Shown piece after piece: positions 1-5,135 of a stretch of DNA of 5,135 bases; within the stretch, counting starts at the first letter, position 1; the number at the start of each line of letters is the position of its first letter. Below the pieces are notes generated by a model, which saw only the letters and a list, made by a program, of their open reading frames with translations, was not told the DNA's origin and did not search any database. Origin of the DNA: Actinomycetota bacterium (GTDB taxonomy: Bacteria > Actinomycetota > Humimicrobiia > Humimicrobiales > Humimicrobiaceae). Location of the stretch: NCBI GenBank assembly GCA_028697935.1, contig JAQVEM010000101.1, positions 1-5,135 of the forward strand, in the 5' to 3' direction. Both the position numbers and the translations under genes were made by a program.

Positions 1-1076
1 AAATAAAGGCTGTCATCAGCTACAGAACCTGAAGGGGATTTTTCATAAGCTTTGATAAGATAATCTCTTGCGTGACTGTAATCAAGAAGCCTGTAATAGC
101 ACATTCCAATTTGAAAAAGTGTCTTAGCATGAAGTTCCTGGGTCAAGGAGCTCGAGTAATTGCCCTGCAGGATCTGGTTATATTCACCTATAGCATCATT
201 ATACTGATAAGCATCAAAAAAAATTCCACCTCTGGTAAAGAGCTGATTTGCTTCCGGGATAAATGGCTCGATTAGCGGATCCTCATCTGCAATCCGGTTT
301 AAATTAGCCAGAGAGTAATCTGAATACTCATTTAAAGGATATTTCAGCCATATTTCTTTATAATTATTAAAAGCTGCCTCTTTTTTACCGTTTTTTTCCT
401 GACAGTGTGCAAGCTGGAACAGACAGTATGGCCTGTATGTTGAATCAGGGAAGGTGGTGCGGAACTTATCGTATTCAATTTCAGCAGCAGTATAATCTTC
501 TTTAATGTAGAATATGTCAGCATATTCAATGCTGGCTTTTTCTATCCATATGCTATCAGGATAGCTTTTTATTAGTTTTAAATAATATTCTTCAGCCTGA
601 TTATATTTTTCCTGCATCAGAAGGCTTTTTGAAAGATAGTAATAAATATGGTCCTGAATAATGATATAATCATCTTTAATTTTGTTTAAACAATATTCGG
701 CTAATAAATATGAACCATCTTCAAAATGCTCTACAGCCTGCGTGAAATATGATCTGAATTCTTTAATATCAACATCTCCCGCAGTAACTTCAGTCTTGCC
801 AGAAGTAAGATTATCTGTTTTATCTATCCCGGTATCTATCTCCTCAGCAGTATTGTCTGTTTCCATAATTTCCTCGAGGTTACTTTTGTTATCATTAGCA
901 GATGGTCCATCACCATCGGTTAATTGATCCTCCTCCATTTTTGCTTTATCGGCGGGTCTTGAATCAAAAAGATCATTGCTTATATAACTGCAGGATTGTA
1001 TGGTTAAAAATAAAATAATTATTAAAATTATTGAAGAAGACAGATAAGTGATAATTTTTAGTTTTTTTTCGATCAT
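1..1076 (-). CDS. TPR-repeat exported protein, probable lipoprotein, N-terminal part (partial; possible lytic transglycosylase)
   Basis: The reading frame is open from ATG at 1076 to the left edge: 358 codons plus two bases, with no stop. Residues 1-28 are a signal sequence, with a basic start (MIEKKLK) and a hydrophobic core of about residues 13-26. IQSC then puts Cys29 at a lipobox-like site; Gln at -2 is atypical, so lipidation is likely but not certain. Residues 37-105 form an acidic Asp/Glu/Ser/Thr/Asn-rich linker. From about residue 108 to the edge come six or so TPR-like helical hairpins with A..Y/F and YPDS/FPDS signatures, for example at 146-175, 181-213, 215-250, 276-303 and 317-350. 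In the known family, such arrays precede an SLT domain in soluble lytic murein transglycosylases, or form scaffolds of the BamD/YbgF kind. The transglycosylase reading is inference, because no catalytic domain is in view. The ATG lacks a clear Shine-Dalgarno but is supported by the signal peptide that begins there. Confidence 0.85.
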   Translation of the reverse strand, partial: MIEKKLKIITYLSSSIILIIILFLTIQSCSYISNDLFDSRPADKAKMEEDQLTDGDGPSANDNKSNLEEIMETDNTAEEIDTGIDKTDNLTSGKTEVTAGDVDIKEFRSYFTQAVEHFEDGSYLLAEYCLNKIKDDYIIIQDHIYYYLSKSLLMQEKYNQAEEYYLKLIKSYPDSIWIEKASIEYADIFYIKEDYTAAEIEYDKFRTTFPDSTYRPYCLFQLAHCQEKNGKKEAAFNNYKEIWLKYPLNEYSDYSLANLNRIADEDPLIEPFIPEANQLFTRGGIFFDAYQYNDAIGEYNQILQGNYSSSLTQELHAKTLFQIGMCYYRLLDYSHARDYLIKAYEKSPSGSVADDSLY

Positions 1077-1127
1077 AATGTTTAAAACAAAACTGGTTGT
1101 TAAATATATTAATATTAAGTAAGCAAT

Positions 1128-1156
1128 ATTATAAATAAAATTGATTGTCAAGTCAC
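1128..1156 (-). promoter_or_regulatory. Putative sigma-70-type promoter for the TPR protein gene
   Basis: Read on the minus strand, a perfect TATAAT lies at 1133-1128. It sits 17 bp downstream of GTGACT at 1156-1151, which matches TTGACA at four central positions. Transcription would begin near 1121, giving a leader of about 45 nt. A TTGACA also overlaps at 1151-1146 but is only 12 bp from the -10, so the GTGACT hexamer is the better partner. An 11-bp palindrome, CACTTAAAGTG (1154-1164), overlaps the upstream edge of the -35 and could be an operator. The very high A+T of the region makes chance matches common. Confidence 0.5.
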
Positions 1157-1240
1157 TTAAAGTGTAAAATGTATGTAAGTATTAAAAATATAAGTATTAT
1201 AATGATAATTAATATAAACTAAAAAATTGAGTGACCGGAA

Positions 1241-1270
1241 TAAATACTGTGAACAGGGTTAAATACTGTG
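1241..1270. repeat. Pair of 11-bp direct repeats, 19-bp period, in the divergent intergenic region
   Basis: TAAATACTGTG occurs at 1241-1251 and again, exactly, at 1260-1270, so the copies are offset by 19 bp, close to two helical turns. The pair lies between the two divergent start codons, upstream of the candidate plus-strand promoter elements. This fits tandem binding sites of a regulator, but no family motif is recognised and there are only two copies. The rest of 1077-1358 is A/T-rich and shows no gene. Confidence 0.4.
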
Positions 1271-1284
1271 TTAATAATAAACAA

Positions 1285-1332
1285 TTGACAAAACTTTTAA
1301 TAGTATAAATAAAGTGACTGTTCTGATATGAT
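1285..1332 (+). promoter_or_regulatory. Candidate promoter elements for the patatin-like gene
   Basis: Two alternatives are visible. A consensus TTGACA at 1285-1290 is followed by TATAAA at 1304-1309, but the 13-bp gap is too short for a normal promoter. With 15 to 17 bp spacing, only weak -10 hexamers are available. An extended -10, TGATATGAT at 1324-1332 (TG-N-TATGAT), would start transcription near 1339, about 20 nt before the ATG, and needs no strong -35. I prefer the second but cannot decide from sequence. A 14-bp A/T palindrome (1331-1344) lies in the would-be leader. Confidence 0.35.
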
Positions 1333-1358
1333 TTTTTAAAAAATAGAAACGTTAAAAA

Positions 1359-2300
1359 ATGAGCTTATTTAAAAGAAATAGAAAAGTCGGGTTAGCATTA
1401 TCCAGTGGTTCTGCAAGGGGCATTGCACATATAGGTGTTCTACAAGAACTTGAAAAACTGGGAGTAAAACCCCGGGCTATATCAGGTACGAGCATGGGAG
1501 CAATTATTGGTGCTTTATATTGTTCTGGTATAACTCCTGACGAGATGGAAGCCTGTGCAAAGTCAATAAAATGGAAAAGTTTTATGCTTTTTTCTGATTT
1601 TGTATTGTCTGATACAGGTATAATAAATGGTCAGAGGGTTGAAGAGTTATTAAAGAAGTTTCTGGGAGACAAAACTTTTAGCGATTGTCAGATACCATTC
1701 TGCTGTGTTGCTGTAGATATTGCGAGGAGAGAAAAAGTAATACTGAATGAAGGTAAATTGATTGATGCTGTCAGAGCTTCCATTTCTATTCCCGGTTTTT
1801 TTACTGCGGTTCATCTTGACAACCGTATTCTGGTAGATGGAGGTTTAATGGAGCCTTTGCCAGTCGGGGCTTTGAGAACAATGGATACTAATTTCATTAT
1901 AGCTTCATCTATTACCTTTAAAAAAGATATGGAAAAATATATGAATTATTTATCCGGACAAGAGGATTATGAAAATAATGATAAAGGAGCTTCTTTACAG
2001 GAATCCAAAGATAGTGATAACAAGCAGGCGGGTAAAATAACTAAAATAACCAGAAAGACAGGGCGGAAGAAATTTTATACTGAAAAATTATCGGTAAGAA
2101 AGATTATTGATACCAGCCTCACCATCATGCAGGAAGAATTACATAAAAATTACATTAAATATGCCGATACAATAATAGAATCTGAAGTGGGCGATTTTTT
2201 TGGTCTGCTTGATTTGAAGCAGAGCAGCGAGATTATACAAAGAGGAAGGCAGGCTGTCATTGAAAAAACCCCTGAGATTAAAAGAAAGCTGGGGTTATAA
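1359..2300 (+). CDS. Patatin-like phospholipase family protein (RssA/NTE type)
   Basis: A 313-residue serine acyl hydrolase of the patatin family, expected to hydrolyse phospholipid or other acyl esters with a Ser-Asp dyad. The order is typical. The oxyanion-hole loop SSGSARG (15-21) is followed by IAHIGVL, the nucleophile elbow GTSMG (43-47, Ser45), SISIPGFF (141-148) and the dyad Asp160 in VDGG with EPLP after it. No signal peptide or membrane segment is seen, so it is probably cytoplasmic or peripheral. The oxyanion loop reads G-S-A-R-G where GGGARG or GGARG is more usual. Residues 190-240 are a charged, low-complexity stretch, acidic then basic, before a C-terminal helix region (246-263) that resumes a family-like sequence. 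ATG 1359 is the only sensible start, because a TAA in frame lies one codon upstream of the preceding AAA. No Shine-Dalgarno is evident. The natural substrate cannot be read from sequence. Confidence 0.93.
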   Translation: MSLFKRNRKVGLALSSGSARGIAHIGVLQELEKLGVKPRAISGTSMGAIIGALYCSGITPDEMEACAKSIKWKSFMLFSDFVLSDTGIINGQRVEELLKKFLGDKTFSDCQIPFCCVAVDIARREKVILNEGKLIDAVRASISIPGFFTAVHLDNRILVDGGLMEPLPVGALRTMDTNFIIASSITFKKDMEKYMNYLSGQEDYENNDKGASLQESKDSDNKQAGKITKITRKTGRKKFYTEKLSVRKIIDTSLTIMQEELHKNYIKYADTIIESEVGDFFGLLDLKQSSEIIQRGRQAVIEKTPEIKRKLGL

Positions 2301-2452
2301 TGGTCTCTGCACTTTATATTGTTGCAAGTCTGTCTCTGGCTTTTGTTAATTTTGTTAAATTTAATTATGGAATAGTATTATTTATAATTATAAAAGATTT
2401 CTATCATATTATTTTAGTTAAAAATAAGAAGGGAGAATGGAATTATGAGTAA
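2300..2452 (+). CDS. Possible small hydrophobic (membrane) protein, 50 aa
   Basis: An open frame of 50 codons starts at ATG 2300, overlapping the patatin TAA stop as TAATG, and ends at TAA 2450-2452, just inside the oxidoreductase gene. It begins MVSALYIVASLSLAFVNF. It has hydrophobic stretches at about residues 3-19 and 24-40, then a charged tail (KNKKGEWNYE), as expected of a one- or two-span membrane peptide. The stop-start overlap would allow coupled reinitiation, and only a weak G-run precedes the ATG. Against it, A/T-rich noncoding DNA readily encodes Ile/Phe/Leu/Tyr-rich frames, and a candidate promoter lies inside it. I recognise no family. It fills the entire gap between the two flanking genes, which is the main argument for it. 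Confidence 0.33.
   Translation: MVSALYIVASLSLAFVNFVKFNYGIVLFIIIKDFYHIILVKNKKGEWNYE
2352..2381 (+). promoter_or_regulatory. Weak candidate promoter for the oxidoreductase gene
   Basis: TTGTTA at 2352-2357 (four of six matches to TTGACA) is followed after 18 bp by TATTAT at 2376-2381 (five of six matches to TATAAT). A further TATAAT at 2383-2388 lacks a good -35. If used, this would let the oxidoreductase be transcribed separately from the patatin-like gene. A+T richness makes chance occurrence likely. Confidence 0.25.
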
Positions 2453-3449
2453 AATTCGTCTGGGTATAGTAGGTCCGGGTATTATATGGGAAACAGTCCA
2501 TAAAGATATTTTAAAAAAATTTGAAAATAAATTTGAAATAACAGCTTTTTGTGCAAGAAGCGAGAGAAGCAGAAATAAGGTAAAAGAGGAGTTTCCGGAA
2601 GTTCCCTTTTATACAGATTACAGAGAGCTTGTTAGTCAGCCATTTATTGATGCTGTACTTATAATGACCCCTATACCAATGAACCCTGTGGTAGCAAAAG
2701 AAGCACTTGAAGCAGGTAAAGATGTGTTTGTTGAAAAACCAATGGCTACAAATGTAAGGGATGCTGAAGATCTGATAAAAAAGGAAAAAGAGAGCGGGAA
2801 AAGAATTTATATACTTGAGCAGTATGTTTACAGGAAATTTACTGATGAGATGATAAAAATAATAAAGTCAGACAGACTGGGAAATGTTCTTATGTTTGAT
2901 AGGATTTATCATGGTCATATAAGTTTTAGTGAAAATAATAAATTAAATTACGGGAATACAGACTGGAGAATAAATGCACAGTACCCGCTCGGGATGTTAA
3001 TGGATGGAGGCATACATGAAATTGCAATGATTACAAAAATTTTTGGGGAGCCTCTTACTGTTTTTGCTGCAGGGGCAAAATACCGTGAACAGTCATATGG
3101 AGATTATGATTATGAATCTATAATATTTGAATATGCCAGTAAACTCATTGGCACACTTTGCATCTCATATTATCTGGATGGAAATAGAAATTACTTTATT
3201 GTAAGAGGCACAGATGGTCTGGCATTCTATGATGAGGGCTCAAAAATTACAGTTGAAGAAAATAACGGGATTACAAAAGAGATAGAAGCAAGTGAAATTG
3301 ACCCTTATTATGAAATGTGGAAGGATTTTGTCAATTGTATTGAAAATAATTCAAGGCCTTACTATACATCAGAAAGAGCACTTCTTGATATCCGTATTTT
3401 AGAGGCTATAAATAAATCTCTGAAGGAATCTAGAAAAGTTCAAATTTAA
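2445..3449 (+). CDS. Gfo/Idh/MocA family NAD(P)-dependent oxidoreductase
   Basis: A complete 334-residue cytoplasmic dehydrogenase of the usual family length. The N-terminal Rossmann domain (about 1-120) carries the dinucleotide loop GIVGPG (7-12) and the hallmark VEKPMA (96-101), whose Lys98 is the catalytic or cofactor-positioning lysine of the family. The C-terminal alpha/beta domain (about 125-330) has DWRI (173-176) and GGIHEI (188-193), where His191 sits in the substrate-pocket position. Members oxidise or reduce sugars, inositols, nucleotide sugars and related polyols; the substrate here cannot be assigned, and no sugar transporter or kinase is nearby. The start is supported by GGGAGAA (2431-2437), a good Shine-Dalgarno 7 nt before ATG, and by an in-frame TAG at 2415-2417. 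It follows the patatin-like gene on the same strand after 144 nt, so cotranscription is possible but a functional link is not implied. Confidence 0.93.
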   Translation: MSKIRLGIVGPGIIWETVHKDILKKFENKFEITAFCARSERSRNKVKEEFPEVPFYTDYRELVSQPFIDAVLIMTPIPMNPVVAKEALEAGKDVFVEKPMATNVRDAEDLIKKEKESGKRIYILEQYVYRKFTDEMIKIIKSDRLGNVLMFDRIYHGHISFSENNKLNYGNTDWRINAQYPLGMLMDGGIHEIAMITKIFGEPLTVFAAGAKYREQSYGDYDYESIIFEYASKLIGTLCISYYLDGNRNYFIVRGTDGLAFYDEGSKITVEENNGITKEIEASEIDPYYEMWKDFVNCIENNSRPYYTSERALLDIRILEAINKSLKESRKVQI

Positions 3450-3458
3450 TACACCCGA

Positions 3459-3516
3459 AGTAAGATAGTTACCGGCAGCTTACTGTAGCACTGATAGTTT
3501 TATGCTGATTTTATTA
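3459..3516. terminator. Weak convergent terminator candidate
   Basis: The 64-bp junction between the convergent oxidoreductase and mgtE genes holds an exact 6-bp inverted repeat, AGTAAG (3459-3464) with CTTACT (3479-3484) around a 14-nt loop. A second 4-bp stem follows, AGCA (3487-3490) with TGCT (3503-3506), and leads on the plus strand into a T-rich GATTTTATTAT. Neither is a classic G+C-rich hairpin with an uninterrupted T-tract. Termination here is suggested mainly by gene orientation. Confidence 0.25.
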
Positions 3517-4869
3517 TAATTTAAAAATAATGTGTGCAACATAAAAATAAATCAACAGTCCTATAGCGTCAATTATTGTGGTCAGGAGGGGGCTGCTTAT
3601 AATTGCAGGGTCCAGCCTTAATTTTGTGAGAATAATTGGGAGCACCGCGCCTATAAGGTTTGAAATTACTATTATACTAAAAATTGAAATTCCGAGCGTT
3701 AATGCCATATTAATACCTTCGTTTAATATAAAGCATCTTAAAAAGAATATTATACCCATGGATAAACCAAGAAGAAGACCTGTTATCAGCTCTTTTTTTA
3801 CTACTGAAAACCACTTTCGCAGAGTAAGGTCGCCTGTTGCTATTGCACGAATAATGAGAGTTGCAGATTGTGTTGATGTATTACCACCAGTATCTATAAG
3901 GACCGGTATAAAGAAAGCAAGAGCAATAACTGATTCAAGGGCTACCTGAAAACGGGCTATGATTGTAGAAGATATAAACCCTGCAAATAAGAGTACTGTA
4001 AGCCAGATAATTCTTTTTTTATAAAGCATCCATGGTGATGCAGCGGTATAACTTATACTAATAGGGGAAACGGCAGCACCTTTATGGAAGTCTTCAGTCG
4101 TTTCTTCTTCGAGAACGTCCAGTATGTCATCAATTGTTACGATTCCCAGAAGCACGCCTTCTTTATCCACTACAGGCAGTGCAACGAGATTATATTTTTT
4201 TATTATTTTTACTGCTTCTTCTTGATCCTCATATGGAGAAATAGAAATAAATTTGTAATCCATAATTGAACTAACCTTATCATCAGGAGAAGCCAGGATG
4301 AATCTTCTAATTGGCAGGCTATCAATCAAATGCCATTTATTATCTACAACATAAATTACATTTACAGTTTCAGCATCTTTTCCGCGTTCTCTTATGTGAT
4401 TCAGAGCTTTTTCTATTGTCCAGTCTTTTTTTACAGCTATATATTCCGGTGTCATTATTCTTCCGACACTTCCCTCGGGATAACACAGGAGGGCAAGGGC
4501 TTCTCTACGTTCTGCAGGGGGAAGTATATTTAATAACTTCTGGGTTATGTTACCGGGAAGGTCACCAAAAATTTCGGTTCTATCATCTGGTGGAAGTTCA
4601 AGAATAAGCTGCTTTACTTTTTTGTTTCCAATATTTCTTAAAATTGATTCCTGCTCATCTGGTTCAAGCTCAGAAAAGACTTTTGCTGCTTTTTCATTTG
4701 GAAGAAGGCGGAATAGTAATAGTTTTGTTTCGCTGTCTGAGTTTTCCAAAATATATGCGATATCTGAGGAGGGGAGCTGATCAAGTTCTTTTTTTATTTC
4801 TTTCCACTCTTTTTTTTCAATAAGTTTGTTGATTTTTTCAACTGTTTCATATTCCTGGTAACTTAGCAT
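3514..4869 (-). CDS. mgtE: Magnesium transporter MgtE
   Basis: A complete 451-residue MgtE, the Mg2+-gated Mg2+ channel of the inner membrane, which works as a homodimer. Domains run in the standard order. The helical N domain is at about 1-130, with LPPDDRTEIFGDLP at 92-105. YPEGSVGRIMTPEYI (130-144) leads into two CBS domains (about 136-195 and 200-255), which sense cytosolic Mg2+. The acidic plug-helix region is at about 252-278 (EEETTED). Five membrane segments lie at about 285-304, 312-335, 360-380, 388-412 and 424-449. The signature PVLIDTGGN (322-330), continuing to IRAIATGDL (340-348), is clear. Asp434 in TTIIDAIG corresponds by position to the conserved pore aspartate. One small departure is TSTQ after GGN, where many members have a Gly at the second of these positions. 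The start is fixed by AGGAG (complement of 4876-4880), 6 nt before ATG. No recognisable M-box riboswitch precedes it. Confidence 0.97.
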   Translation of the reverse strand: MLSYQEYETVEKINKLIEKKEWKEIKKELDQLPSSDIAYILENSDSETKLLLFRLLPNEKAAKVFSELEPDEQESILRNIGNKKVKQLILELPPDDRTEIFGDLPGNITQKLLNILPPAERREALALLCYPEGSVGRIMTPEYIAVKKDWTIEKALNHIRERGKDAETVNVIYVVDNKWHLIDSLPIRRFILASPDDKVSSIMDYKFISISPYEDQEEAVKIIKKYNLVALPVVDKEGVLLGIVTIDDILDVLEEETTEDFHKGAAVSPISISYTAASPWMLYKKRIIWLTVLLFAGFISSTIIARFQVALESVIALAFFIPVLIDTGGNTSTQSATLIIRAIATGDLTLRKWFSVVKKELITGLLLGLSMGIIFFLRCFILNEGINMALTLGISIFSIIVISNLIGAVLPIILTKLRLDPAIISSPLLTTIIDAIGLLIYFYVAHIIFKL

Positions 4870-4882
4870 TTCACGCTCCTCT

Positions 4883-5107
4883 CTATATTAAAAGATATGT
4901 TAATAAATAATTGACTTTAAATTTAAGTGTACTAAGCATAAGAGGCATGGATGATTCTTCTTTTAAATTACTAAAAACTGATGAACTCGGGAAAGTTAAA
5001 AAAAAATGAAGCTCTGTAATTTTTTTGGCAGCAGTTACCTTATAAAAGTTATAAATAAGGATTCTTTTATTTTCATTTATTAAACTCTGAAGAGATTTGC
5101 TGTGCAT
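4883..5107 (-). CDS. Doubtful small ORF upstream of mgtE (74 aa)
   Basis: An open frame of 74 codons begins at ATG 5107, preceded by a strong GGAGG (complement of 5115-5119) at 5-nt spacing. An alternative upstream ATG at 5119 would give 78 codons with a poorer site. It ends at TAG 4883-4885, only 13 nt before the mgtE start and touching its ribosome binding site, so the arrangement is operon-like. The first 30 residues (MHSKSLQSLINENKRILIYN onward) look protein-like. The rest is Phe/Leu/Ser/Lys-rich, contains a 9-nt homopolymer and looks more like untranslated DNA. No signal peptide or known domain is recognised. It could be a real small gene, a translated leader for mgtE or a decayed remnant of a larger gene. 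Confidence 0.35.
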   Translation of the reverse strand: MHSKSLQSLINENKRILIYNFYKVTAAKKITELHFFLTFPSSSVFSNLKEESSMPLMLSTLKFKVNYLLTYLLI

Positions 5108-5135
5108 TATAACCTCCATTACGCCCTTTTTAAAA

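Noticed and set aside
72..927. Plus-strand frames at 72-275 and 682-927 and a minus-strand frame at 344-529.
   Set aside because: All lie inside the TPR protein gene in other frames and show no ribosome binding site or domain.
1128..1151. Consensus TTGACA and TATAAT on the minus strand as a single promoter.
   Set aside because: Their spacing is 12 bp; the overlapping GTGACT gives 17 bp and is the better -35.
1169..1222. Short plus-strand ATG frame in the divergent intergenic region.
   Set aside because: It has only about 17 codons, no ribosome binding site and A/T-driven composition.
3578..4780. Several plus-strand frames (3578-3949, 4084-4269, 4311-4607, 4330-4533, 4547-4780).
   Set aside because: They are antisense shadows of the intact mgtE gene.
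4998..5038. Possible transcription attenuator on the minus strand: a 9-nt U-tract preceded by GTAA/TTAC.
   Set aside because: The stem is only 4 bp with a large loop and the U-tract is not adjacent to it.
4980..5060. CTGCTGCC followed by an A-run on the minus strand, recalling the M-box segment GCTGCTGCCC.
   Set aside because: The other conserved M-box blocks (the GGTGAGGCTCC-like and downstream elements) are missing, and the flanks do not pair, so a short match alone is not evidence.

Overview
This is an AT-rich bacterial chromosomal segment, roughly one third G+C by eye. It uses the standard code, and Shine-Dalgarno sequences precede two of the genes. No ribosomal RNA, tRNA, phage, transposon or taxon-specific marker is present, so the organism cannot be named. 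Base composition and gene content would fit an anaerobic, low-GC or uncultivated bacterial lineage, but that is only an impression.

Layout. (1) Positions 1-1076, minus strand: the N-terminal 358 codons of a secreted or lipid-anchored tetratricopeptide-repeat protein that runs off the left edge. Its architecture resembles the superhelical N-terminal part of soluble lytic transglycosylases, but any catalytic domain lies outside the window. (2) Positions 1077-1358: a divergent, very AT-rich intergenic region with a good minus-strand promoter, a weaker plus-strand promoter and a 19-bp-period pair of direct repeats. (3) Positions 1359-2300, plus strand: a patatin-like (RssA/NTE-type) serine phospholipase. 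(4) Positions 2300-2452: a possible 50-codon hydrophobic small protein that overlaps the patatin stop codon and the next start codon. (5) Positions 2445-3449, plus strand: a Gfo/Idh/MocA NAD(P)-dependent oxidoreductase. (6) Positions 3450-3513: a short convergent junction. (7) Positions 3514-4869, minus strand: a complete MgtE magnesium transporter. (8) Positions 4883-5107, minus strand: a doubtful small ORF with a good ribosome binding site just upstream of mgtE.

The genes do not form one obvious pathway. The TPR protein and the patatin-like phospholipase both plausibly act on the cell envelope and share one divergent regulatory region. The oxidoreductase may be cotranscribed with the phospholipase or may use its own promoter. 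mgtE is a separate transcription unit that converges on it. Nothing here is a recognisable new defence, mobile or biosynthetic system. The points worth checking are the two unlisted or doubtful small ORFs, the repeat pair in the divergent promoter region, the charged insert in the phospholipase and the absence of a recognisable Mg2+ riboswitch before mgtE.
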